A DNA stretch of 5,469 nucleotides from DASQVO01 sp035640715 (GCA_035640715.1 DASQVO010000169.1:1-5469), one strand, 5' to 3'. Positions 1 to 5,215 are shown, counted from the first letter of the stretch. Notes: generated from the letters alone by a model not told the origin. Numbers and translations are program-made.

Positions 1-414
1 GGGCCGCCCGCCGAGGCCCCTGACTGCCTTCAGGCCGCGCACGTACAGCGAGCACGCGAGGTCGCTGCACAGGTAGTCGCCCACGGAGTTGCCCTGCTGG
101 CCGGCCTTGCCCGCACGCGGGGCGACCATCAAGGTGACGCCGCCGGTGTGGCTGGTCAGGCAAAGCGAGCACATGTTGGTCTTCTTCTGCAGTGGACTGG
201 GGCCAGGGCAGCGCAACGCGATGGCCACCAGGGCGCCGCCGATCTCGGCGGCCAGGTAGGCGCGGTCGGGTGCCTTGGGGTCGCGCCAGCCGAGGAAGTC
301 CAGGTCGTCCCAGGGCTGCGTCGCCAGATCCCGCGGGATGTTCACCCGCTTGGCCTCGCCCTTGGTGCAGTTCACGAAGGCGGTGCGGATCTCTTGCTCG
401 GTCAGCGGCTTCAC
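1..414 (-). CDS. FBP domain protein (FusB/EF-G-binding type zinc finger), 3' end cut by window
   Basis: The first 138 codons are present and the gene runs off the left edge, so the last part is missing. The protein resembles actinobacterial FBP proteins, homologues of the C-terminal domain of FusB, which binds elongation factor G on the ribosome and is linked to fusidic acid tolerance in staphylococci. Visible support: an N-terminal MKPLTEQEIRTAFVNCTKGE segment, a central DLDFLGWRDPKAPDRAY segment (about residues 37-53), and a treble-clef-like zinc site with Cys82, Cys85 (MCSLC), Cys116 and Cys121 (YLCSDLAC). All four candidate ligands are inside the window. The start is a GTG at 412-414; it has no clear ribosome binding site, so the start is less sure than the family. 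The broken MarR-type gene lies divergently upstream, with a short palindrome between them. A role in translation or antibiotic tolerance is inferred from the family only. Confidence 0.85.
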   Translation of the reverse strand, partial: MKPLTEQEIRTAFVNCTKGEAKRVNIPRDLATQPWDDLDFLGWRDPKAPDRAYLAAEIGGALVAIALRCPGPSPLQKKTNMCSLCLTSHTGGVTLMVAPRAGKAGQQGNSVGDYLCSDLACSLYVRGLKAVRGLGGRP

Positions 415-495
415 GGGTGGCGAGGCTAGCCCCGCCCCGGCCGGCAGGCAAGCGAATAAGGCACCCAGCGCTGACCGGGAACGCCCCAGTTCAGC

Positions 496-510
496 GCACG
501 CTTAGCGTGC
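496..510. promoter_or_regulatory. Perfect 15-bp palindrome between FBP gene and MarR remnant
   Basis: GCACGCT-T-AGCGTGC has two perfect 7-bp arms around one base. It sits in the divergent intergenic region, immediately before the first recognisable codons of the MarR-type remnant. Small perfect dyads in this position are typical operators for MarR-type autoregulators, so it may be the former operator of the broken regulator and possibly of the FBP gene. No test of binding is possible from sequence. Confidence 0.4.
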
Positions 511-511
511 C

Positions 512-646
512 CTGTCCGATACCAGCAGCCAGCCAGCCGACCAGGCGCAGCCAGCCGACTTCCTGACGGCGTTCTGGGCGGTCAAGCACGCGCTCGCGCA
601 CACGTCGGCGACCGCATTCGCCGAGCATGGCATCTACGAGGGGCAA
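512..646 (+). pseudogene. MarR-type transcriptional regulator, N-terminal fragment
   Basis: One reading frame encodes about 45 residues that look like the start of an actinobacterial MarR regulator. They include ADFLTAFWAVKHALAHTSA, then TAFAEHGIYEGQ, which corresponds to the first dimerisation helix and the loop before the winged helix. Homology stops at the GQ (about 646); the DNA-binding winged helix and the C-terminal helix are absent. The sequence then continues into a transposase tail in another frame. The expected start position carries CTG (512-514, before SDTSS) and no ATG or GTG lies in frame after the upstream TAG (503-505), so translation initiation also looks lost. A 12-bp direct repeat, CAGCCAGCCGAC at 530-541 and 548-559, encodes QPAD twice. 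The family call rests on a short stretch, but the FW-x-VKHAL pattern is characteristic. Confidence 0.55.
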
Positions 647-659
647 CCGAGCGCATCGC

Positions 660-827
660 GGATGCGAGGCCGGGTGCAAGGCGGTCATCGGCCAGCGCAT
701 CAAACAGTCCGGCATGCACTGGACCGTCCCCGGCGCAGATGCCATCATCGCCCTGCGCTGCGCTGAGGCCAGCAGCCAGTGGGAAGCCATCTGCCATGAC
801 CGTCACAACCAGACAGGAGCCGCCTGA
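660..827 (+). pseudogene. ISKra4-family transposase, C-terminal remnant
   Basis: The frame ending at the TGA 825-827 encodes EAGCKAVIGQRIKQSGMHWT followed by VPGADAIIALRC. This matches the conserved C-terminus of ISKra4-type DDE transposases, where the (V)EAGCK...SGMxW...GAxAIIALR block precedes a short variable tail. Only about 55 codons are left; the catalytic core and N-terminus of a normal several-hundred-residue transposase are missing, so it cannot transpose itself. An ATG at 627 gives a 66-codon open frame, but its first dozen codons lie over the MarR fragment in another frame and do not look like transposase. The IS end probably lies a little beyond the stop; I could not identify a terminal repeat or target duplication. 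Confidence 0.65.
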
Positions 828-1363
828 CCATCCCGCACCCGAAGATGATCTTGGCCACCTACAAATCTGGCGCACACCCTGGGCAAGGAGACCGAGAAGA
901 TACTGGCTGCGGGCAGCCGGGATAGGCGAAGATGACATCGGCGGGCGGGCGTCCCTCGGGGCAGGCGATGGTGAGCGTGAGAACTTCCATCGTTCCGCCC
1001 GGGCCCTGCCCGCCACTCGCAGATGTAGGGTCTCAAATCCGATGACATGCTGATCTTGCATGGCCTGGGCTTTCTCAGTTGTCTCACCGCGTTGTCGCCA
1101 TGATCAGTCTCAAACTCGCGGCATTTCCTCAGCGCGGTCTACCGAGGCCACGGTCCGCGCGCACCGGCTTTCCAGAAGTACCTCGCGGGGACCCGCGTCG
1201 AGCCCCTGGCCCGCAGATGCCCGGCGACTGCCGTCACGCCACACGCCGGGTTGCGGTCAGCTGCCGGCTTCGGCGGGATCGGGTTCCAGGCTCCGCGCGG
1301 CCGTGAACCCTGCCTGCCGCGTCCTCGGTGCTAAGTGGGGGTACATCCTTGGGTGGCCCGCGC
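828..1363. other. Gene-poor stretch, probably decayed DNA
   Basis: Between the transposase tail and the DUF1772 gene I find no recognisable protein on either strand. Open frames here are short or lack family motifs. The hexamer GTCTCA occurs three times within 83 bases (1030, 1081, 1107), twice in similar contexts (GTCTCAAATCCG and GTCTCAAACTCG). An 11-mer, TGTAGGGTCTC at 1024-1034, recurs inverted at 2611-2621. These could be traces of an insertion-element end, but no transposase is visible to support that. Confidence 0.5.
859..990 (-). CDS. Doubtful 43-aa cysteine-containing small ORF
   Basis: An ATG at 988-990 opens a 43-codon frame ending in TAG at 859-861. The product starts MEVLTLTIACPEGRPPADV and contains Cys residues at 10, 25, 34 and 37, the last two as CPGC. 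The first half has strong G/C third positions typical of real actinobacterial genes. Against it: the upstream sequence offers only a weak GGCGGAAC ribosome binding site, there is no known family, and it lies in a degraded region. It may be a decayed or unknown small gene, or chance. Confidence 0.15.
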   Translation of the reverse strand: MEVLTLTIACPEGRPPADVIFAYPGCPQPVSSRSPCPGCAPDL

Positions 1364-1816
1364 TCAGGCGACTGTCCCGGCGACGAGCGTCAGCACGAAC
1401 CCCGCGACGATGATCGCCACCCGCGCATAGTGCAGCCGGTCCCAGCGTTGTTGCTGCTCGCGCCAGTCGGCGGGGTGGTGGCCGGCTGTCCACGTAGCGG
1501 AGCGGTTGTTGATCGGGACCAGCAGGGTGATCGACATGACGACGCTCACGGCGAGCAGGGCCGCGGCCGCGACGGCTGCGGCGCCGGCCAGCCCGCCCCA
1601 CTTAGCGGCGGCCAGCCAGGCCGTGAGGAGCAGGGACCCGGAGTACCAGAACGGCATCACGCGGCCGCCCACCCGGGCGCCAGCGGCGCGGGCCTCCAGC
1701 GCGGGTCCGGCGGGCAGTCGCAGCAGGATCGGGTTGACGAAGACCGCGACGGCGAACTCGGCGCCAACCATGACGCCGACGACGGTTGCGGTGATGACAG
1801 CGAGCGTGGTGAGCAT
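1364..1816 (-). CDS. DUF1772 (anthrone oxygenase-like) integral membrane protein
   Basis: A 150-residue protein of the usual DUF1772 length with four predicted membrane helices, at about residues 3-29, 54-71, 76-100 and 131-149. The loop between helices 3 and 4 has the family pattern: PINNRSATW (101-109), then W118 and QRWDRLHYARV (123-133). Relatives include fungal anthrone oxygenases of polyketide pathways, but most bacterial members have no known reaction, so I assign only a membrane location. The ATG at 1814-1816 is preceded by a strong GAAGGAG ribosome binding site. A good promoter and a dyad lie just upstream, and the divergent neighbour is a TetR repressor, which suggests the gene is induced when that repressor binds a small ligand. 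No clear terminator follows the stop. Confidence 0.85.
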   Translation of the reverse strand: MLTTLAVITATVVGVMVGAEFAVAVFVNPILLRLPAGPALEARAAGARVGGRVMPFWYSGSLLLTAWLAAAKWGGLAGAAAVAAAALLAVSVVMSITLLVPINNRSATWTAGHHPADWREQQQRWDRLHYARVAIIVAGFVLTLVAGTVA

Positions 1817-1828
1817 GGCACTCCTTCT

Positions 1829-1857
1829 CTAGCGGCGCTAGGTTCTAGCACTGCTAA
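1829..1857. promoter_or_regulatory. Likely TetR operator (tandem TAGC-N3-GCTA dyads)
   Basis: Two copies of TAGC-N3-GCTA, TAGCGGCGCTA at 1830-1840 and TAGCACTGCTA at 1846-1856, lie 16 bp apart centre to centre. Together they form a 27-bp imperfect palindrome (1830-1856) with 20 of 27 positions symmetric. The site abuts the -10 element of the DUF1772 promoter and overlaps its probable transcription start. The divergent TetR-family gene begins 40 bases away, so it is the natural candidate to bind here. The 16-bp spacing suggests two dimers bound on offset faces; that is inference. Confidence 0.7.
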
Positions 1858-1884
1858 CATAGGTTGCCGGGAGCCAGAGTGCAA
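1856..1884 (-). promoter_or_regulatory. Sigma70-type promoter for the DUF1772 gene
   Basis: Read on the minus strand, TTGCAC (1879-1884) is separated by exactly 17 bases from TATGTT (1856-1861). These are close to the -35 TTGACA and -10 TATAAT consensus with optimal spacing. The -10 abuts the TAGC-N3-GCTA dyads, so repressor binding there would block RNA polymerase. The -35 also touches the purine-rich leader of tetR, so the two transcription units are tightly interlocked. Confidence 0.65.
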
Positions 1885-1895
1885 GGGGAGGAACC

Positions 1896-2456
1896 ATGGC
1901 GAAGGCAGGTACCCGCGCACAGCGCATGGCCGAGCGCAGGCAGCAGATCCTCGACGCAGCCCGGGCCATGGCCGAGGCCGACGGGTGGACGGCTGTCACG
2001 TCACGGCGCCTTGCCGACGCGATCGGATACACGCAGCCCGTGCTCTACGGTCACTTCCCGGGCGGGAAGACCGAGATCATGCGCACGGTGGCGCTCGCCG
2101 GCTTCGCGGAACTGGCGGCGGCGATGCAGGCGGCCATCAGGGGCAAGACCGGTCCGCAGGCGGTCGCAGCGGTCGCGGACGCGTACCTGGACTTCGCCGC
2201 GACGCACCCGTCGCTCTACGAGGCGATGTTCCAGCTGCCGATCGATGCGCGCTTCGCACAAGACGACGCGGAGACCGAACTGCGTTCCGGCTTCAACGCG
2301 CTGGGCGCCGCACTCGGCACTGACGCCGACGGAACGGCGACCGAACTGCTCTGGAGCGCACTGCACGGCATGAGCCTGCTAGAACGCGCCGGCCGGATGC
2401 GCCCAGAGCACCGGCCCAACCGGATAGCCGAACTCGCCGCCCGCTTCGCCAACTGA
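1896..2456 (+). CDS. TetR/AcrR-family transcriptional repressor
   Basis: A 186-residue regulator of typical TetR length. The N-terminal DNA-binding domain includes RQQILDAARAMAEADG (about 15-30) and the helix-turn-helix with recognition helix, TSRRLADAIGYTQPVLYGHF (about 35-54), ending in GGKTEI. In this family the segment usually reads LYxHFxxK. The C-terminal ligand-binding part (about 75-186) has AYLDFAATHPSLYEAMF and ELLWSALHGMSLLERAGRM, resembling the WHG / TetR_C_33 class. The ATG at 1896 follows a strong GGGGAGGAACC ribosome binding site. It is divergent from the DUF1772 gene, with 79 bases between the start codons containing the likely operator. I infer that it represses that gene and probably itself; the inducer is unknown. 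Confidence 0.92.
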   Translation: MAKAGTRAQRMAERRQQILDAARAMAEADGWTAVTSRRLADAIGYTQPVLYGHFPGGKTEIMRTVALAGFAELAAAMQAAIRGKTGPQAVAAVADAYLDFAATHPSLYEAMFQLPIDARFAQDDAETELRSGFNALGAALGTDADGTATELLWSALHGMSLLERAGRMRPEHRPNRIAELAARFAN

Positions 2457-2529
2457 CCCAAGGGCCTGTTCTGCGGCCCCGGTCGGCGCACGCGATGGCG
2501 AAGCCGACGGGCACGGGGCGTCAGCTTGC

Positions 2530-2639
2530 CAGGCGCTCCGGCGTAGTCTCACGAAAATGTCGTATGCGCCACCCGTACGACATCGACCGCGAAATTACGT
2601 CACGCGGCGTGAGACCCTACACGCCGGGCGCATTACCTG
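2530..2639 (+). other. Nested inverted-repeat element, predicted three-way junction (candidate structured RNA)
   Basis: Three stems nest in register. The closing stem is GTCTCACG (2546-2553) with CGTGAGAC (2608-2615), 8 perfect pairs. Hairpin A is 2557-2566 with 2574-2583, 10 pairs including one G-U, and a 7-base loop. Hairpin B is CCGCG (2587-2591) with CGCGG (2603-2607), 5 pairs and an 11-base loop, stacked directly on the closing stem. The two other junction strands are AAA and CGA. The closing stem continues outward with small bulges: 2543-2545 with 2618-2620, 2537-2542 with 2623-2628, 2533-2535 with 2629-2631 (or 2530-2532 with 2637-2639). Two pairs are U-G on the plus strand but would be A-C on the minus strand, favouring a plus-strand RNA, in line with tetR. 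I recognise no known riboswitch, ribozyme or tRNA. A DNA-level cruciform or mobile-element site is an alternative. Confidence 0.5.
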
Positions 2640-2807
2640 CCACCACGACACCGCAGGCCACAGCCTCAATTCACGACTTTGCCGGGTCCCTGGGAGCAGG
2701 CGCTCCTGATCCGCCGTCGTTATGGGTGGCAACTCGGCCACTCAGGTGGATGCTGGAAGCGACACCCGAGCAGGAATTCTGCATTAAGCCAGTCAGTCCA
2801 TCTGGGG

Positions 2808-2823
2808 CAAGCGCTGGCGCTTG
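2808..2823. promoter_or_regulatory. Perfect CAAGCGC/GCGCTTG palindrome
   Basis: CAAGCGC (2808-2814) and GCGCTTG (2817-2823) are separated by two bases, followed by the AT-rich GATAATAT (2831-2838). As RNA it would be a 6-bp stem with a CUGG tetraloop. It could be a rho-independent-like end for plus-strand transcripts, although no T-tract follows, or an operator. No gene start clearly depends on it. Confidence 0.3.
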
Positions 2824-2994
2824 AGTTCAAGATAATATCGGTGTGACTGAAGAGGTGGCAGTTCGTCTCGGATGCGGTTGGACCGGCGGTGCGCTGGTGA
2901 AAGTCTGCCCATTGATGGCGGTGGGGTTGCCGCTAAATCCGTCTGATGGGCCTCAGATGCCCGGGCGGGCCGAGATTCCGTCTAGCAGGCAGTC

Positions 2995-3010
2995 CAGCCC
3001 GGCCGGCCTG
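2995..3010 (-). terminator. Weak GC-rich near-palindrome after the ligase gene
   Basis: CAGCCCGGCCGGCCTG is a 16-bp palindrome broken only by one mismatched pair. It starts one base beyond the TGA stop (3012-3014) of the leftward ligase gene. A GC-rich hairpin in this place without a T-tract is common at actinobacterial gene ends. The short stem makes it a weak call. Confidence 0.3.
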
Positions 3011-3011
3011 A

Positions 3012-4430
3012 TCAGGTTTCGCTGCGGGTGTAGCGGTGTTTGACGCCGACGGGGAAGTACTCGGAGTCACCGGCGGGGCGCAGCACCACCTCCGGCAGCT
3101 GCCGCTCGGCGGGGACGTAGTGGGCGAACTCGCTGTTGAGCCGTAGCAATTGGTCGCGGATCGCGCCCGCCAGCAGGCTGGCGTCGCCTTGGCGGCCGGG
3201 CGCCAGCTCCACGGTGATCCGCAGCCGCCGGTCCCGGTCGGTGTCCTCGTAGGTCTCTAGGACGAACTTGCCGGTCACCAAGTCACTGATGCCCGGTTGC
3301 TCTAGACCGACGGTGACGTTTTCCGGGTAGATGTTCGCACCGAAGAACGACACCGTGAACAGTGACCGGCCGAACACGAACACGAACGGCAGTTCCGGGC
3401 CTTCGGCAGGCGTGAAACCGTTACGTTCGCAGAACCGAGCCATGTCCTCATGCGACACCACACCGCCCTCGTCGGCGATGTGGTACCGGATCAATGGGAC
3501 GCCGTTGTCCCCGGAGAACAGCAGAGTTCCTTCGTGTGCCTCGAAAAAGCGGCTGGCCGGGTCATACTGCACCAGGGTCGGCAGGCGGGATTCACCGAAC
3601 AATTCCCGCGCCAGATCGGGCCGGGCGGACAGGAAACGCCGGATCGACACCGACTTCGGTGTTTCGTTGCCCAGCACGCCGGCGTCCGCGGTGCCGTACA
3701 GCGAGGCCATGTCCGATACCGGATCGGCCACGCCTGCCCGGGATGCGACCAGGTCCCGCCACTCCTCGCTGAACACCTCCCCGGCGAACACCATCTTGAT
3801 CCGGTGCGCGGACCAGCCGGTGCCACTGTCGATCACGTCCTTGACGAACGGCGGGTACCCCAGCAACACGACCTGCTCGAAATGCGGCGCCAGCTCCGGG
3901 ACGATCCGCAGGATCTCGGCCTTGTTGTTGCCGGGGGCGACCGTCGTGATCGGAAACCCCTTGGCCGCCAGGTGCCGGACGCACGCCGTGGTGAACAGCC
4001 CGCCGACCCACGTGCCCAGCGGGAAGCAGATGACCGCCAGTGTGCCGAACGAGTCGGCCTGGAAGGTGCGGAAGACCTGCTCGAAACGCTCGGCGATCTG
4101 CAGCTCGTCGACCAGTGATCGCGGCCAGATGGTCGGTCGCCCTGACGAACCCGAGGACACAGCGATCATGTCGCAGCCGTCGAGGCGCCCGCCGCGGCAC
4201 AACTCCGGAAGCGGGTACCTGTTCTGGTAGGTGCTCTTCGACGTCATCGGCAGCTGCCGGAAGTCCTCGACAGACTGGACCGCGGCCGAGTCGACCTCCG
4301 CGTCGGCCAGGAACTTCCGGTACGCGGGGACCGAGGCGACCACGTCCCGGAAAAAGCCGACGACATCGAGCGGTCGCCGCTCACCTGCGAAGAACGCCTG
4401 GTAGGCCTGTATTACCTCATCGGGTTGCAC
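3012..4430 (-). CDS. PaaK-like adenylate-forming ligase (phenylacetate-CoA ligase family)
   Basis: A 472-residue ANL-superfamily enzyme, slightly longer than classical PaaK (about 430-440 aa). Such enzymes activate a carboxylic acid with ATP to an acyl-adenylate and transfer it, usually to CoA. Visible motifs: phosphate loop SSGSSGRPTIWPR (92-104), aromatic/ATP motif YGTADAGVLGNE (245-256), ribose-binding Asp in LIRYHIAD (313-320), hinge region GRSLFTVSFFGANIYPENV (354-372), and a C-terminal VGVKHRYTRS in which Lys464 is the likely catalytic lysine. The hinge lacks the usual GRxDDM acidic pair, so the substrate or second half-reaction may be unusual. The start is GTG (4428-4430), because an in-frame TAA lies three codons upstream; GGAAGG is 12 bases away, rather far. 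It lies 52 bases downstream of the glycosyltransferase gene in the same direction, so probably the same transcript. The acid activated is unknown; an aryl or acyl precursor of a glycosylated metabolite is inference. Confidence 0.88.
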   Translation of the reverse strand: MQPDEVIQAYQAFFAGERRPLDVVGFFRDVVASVPAYRKFLADAEVDSAAVQSVEDFRQLPMTSKSTYQNRYPLPELCRGGRLDGCDMIAVSSGSSGRPTIWPRSLVDELQIAERFEQVFRTFQADSFGTLAVICFPLGTWVGGLFTTACVRHLAAKGFPITTVAPGNNKAEILRIVPELAPHFEQVVLLGYPPFVKDVIDSGTGWSAHRIKMVFAGEVFSEEWRDLVASRAGVADPVSDMASLYGTADAGVLGNETPKSVSIRRFLSARPDLARELFGESRLPTLVQYDPASRFFEAHEGTLLFSGDNGVPLIRYHIADEGGVVSHEDMARFCERNGFTPAEGPELPFVFVFGRSLFTVSFFGANIYPENVTVGLEQPGISDLVTGKFVLETYEDTDRDRRLRITVELAPGRQGDASLLAGAIRDQLLRLNSEFAHYVPAERQLPEVVLRPAGDSEYFPVGVKHRYTRSET

Positions 4431-4482
4431 GTGGCATTAGCGCCTTCCACTGGTTCGCCGCGCGGCTTGCTGACTACGTAAC

Positions 4483-5109
4483 CTAGCCGACCAGCGCATT
4501 GAGGTCGGCCACCAGCCCGTCGATGCCGGGCAGGCCGAGAATCTGGCGCTGGAAACCGCGAGCGGCGTGCCGGTACGACGAGTCCTCCAGCACCCGGCGA
4601 CAGGCCGCGGTGAGCGCCGCCGTATCCACTTCGTCCCGGGCCAGCGTGATACCGAAGCCGAGGCCGGCCAGCCGCTGCGCGTTCGCCGGCTGGTCCGCCC
4701 GCTGGGGGAGCGCGACGGTGGTTACTCCAGCGGTCAGTGTCTCCCGGACGCTGCCGAACCCGGCATGGGTAATGAAGAGATCACAGGCCGGCAGCAACAG
4801 GCGCTGCTGCACGAATGACACCTCACCGGCGAACAACCGGCCGAACGCCGCGCCGGTCACCGGCTTGGCCATCACCTCCGGGACCAGCCCGAGTCGGCGG
4901 GCGGCCTCGGAATCAGCGGCCCGCTCCATCGCGGTCACCATCGAAGGCAGCGGCAGGTGCGGTAGCCCGAGCCGATCCAGGTGGCCGGCCAACGACGGGC
5001 CGGTGGCCACCGCGACCTCGTGCCCGGTATTGCGGACCGCCTCGGCCGCCGGCGCGATCATCGGCGCGAAATGCGAGTACACCGGATTGCTGGCAAACAG
5101 AACACGCAT
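4483..5109 (-). CDS. GT1-family glycosyltransferase with large internal in-frame deletion
   Basis: The 208-residue product combines both ends of a macrolide-type GT1 (GT-B fold) glycosyltransferase. Residues 1-95 match the N-domain: MRVLFASNPVYSHFAPM with the conserved His13, then GHEVAVATGPS. Residues 97-208 match the nucleotide-sugar-binding C-domain: QRLLLPACDLFITHAGFGS (102-120), RETLTAGV, and LPQRADQPANAQRL with the conserved DQ. Normal members are about 390-400 aa; roughly 180 residues are missing between GRLFAGE and VSFVQQR, so the acceptor site is largely gone, yet the frame is open. I chose the ATG at 5107-5109 because MRVLF is the usual family start and AGGAA lies about 8 bases upstream; a frame-extended start at 5169 would add 20 arginine-rich residues unlike the family. 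It precedes the ligase gene in a probable operon. It is likely inactive as a sugar transferase, which makes it a candidate pseudogene, unless it is a reduced form with another role. Confidence 0.82.
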   Translation of the reverse strand: MRVLFASNPVYSHFAPMIAPAAEAVRNTGHEVAVATGPSLAGHLDRLGLPHLPLPSMVTAMERAADSEAARRLGLVPEVMAKPVTGAAFGRLFAGEVSFVQQRLLLPACDLFITHAGFGSVRETLTAGVTTVALPQRADQPANAQRLAGLGFGITLARDEVDTAALTAACRRVLEDSSYRHAARGFQRQILGLPGIDGLVADLNALVG

Positions 5110-5215
5110 CGTAGATTTCCTACGCCTTCCCGTACGCCTTGCCCGATTCCTCGGCCGTCGATTGAGCAAGGCTGGCAGGCATTTGTTGACGAACTATATA
5201 TAGCTCGTTAATGAG
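5110..5215 (-). promoter_or_regulatory. Leader and AT-rich near-palindromic control region of the glycosyltransferase gene
   Basis: Upstream of the glycosyltransferase start lies a strikingly AT-rich patch in GC-rich DNA. GAACTATATATAGCTC (5191-5206) is a 16-bp palindrome with one mismatched pair. It overlaps CTCGTTAATGAG (5204-5215), another palindrome with one mismatched pair. TATATA-type sequences on the minus strand could serve as a -10, but I find no -35 at proper spacing. The leader also has AAGGCGTA twice, 12 bases apart (minus strand, within 5118-5140). A regulated promoter or the edge of an inserted element is plausible. Confidence 0.35.

Larger units (their letters stand above)
2457..3011. 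other. Long intergenic region with dyads but no recognisable gene
   Basis: Frames of 109 codons (2495-2824) and 66 codons (2843-3043) are open on the plus strand, but neither shows a family motif or typical codon bias, and the second runs into the convergent ligase gene. The region is instead rich in dyad symmetry: the nested element at about 2530-2639, a 16-bp palindrome at 2808-2823, a weak GC hairpin just after the tetR stop (GGGCC 2462-2466 with GGCCC 2475-2479), and a near-palindrome at 2995-3010. It lies between convergent genes, so it should hold the 3' ends of both transcripts. Confidence 0.6.

Noticed and set aside
582..1061. 159-codon minus-strand frame over the MarR and transposase remnants
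   Set aside because: It is antisense to the recognisable MarR and transposase fragments and shows no motif of its own.
1328..2323. 331-codon plus-strand open frame across the DUF1772 and tetR region
   Set aside because: It runs antisense through the clear DUF1772 gene and out of frame through tetR. Its product is a low-complexity Gly/Arg/Asp-rich sequence typical of a GC-rich shadow frame.
2543..2620. Three-way junction as a hammerhead ribozyme, tRNA or known riboswitch
   Set aside because: The conserved hammerhead core strings, tRNA cloverleaf and familiar riboswitch cores are absent from the junction and loops.
2495..2824. 109-codon plus-strand frame after tetR
   Set aside because: It covers the nested inverted-repeat element, has no recognisable motif and no typical codon bias, and is better explained by the structured element plus non-coding DNA.
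2843..3043. 66-codon plus-strand frame starting GTG near the GATAAT patch
   Set aside because: No family motif, no clear ribosome binding site, many non-GC third positions, and it overlaps the 3' end of the convergent ligase gene.
3331..4230. 299- and 222-codon plus-strand frames opposite the ligase
   Set aside because: They are antisense to a gene with full ANL motifs, and the products show no domain. This is the usual artefact of high-GC codon bias.
4499..5203. 234-codon plus-strand frame opposite the glycosyltransferase
   Set aside because: It is the antisense shadow of the GT1 reading frame, with Ser/Arg/Ala-rich composition and no motif.
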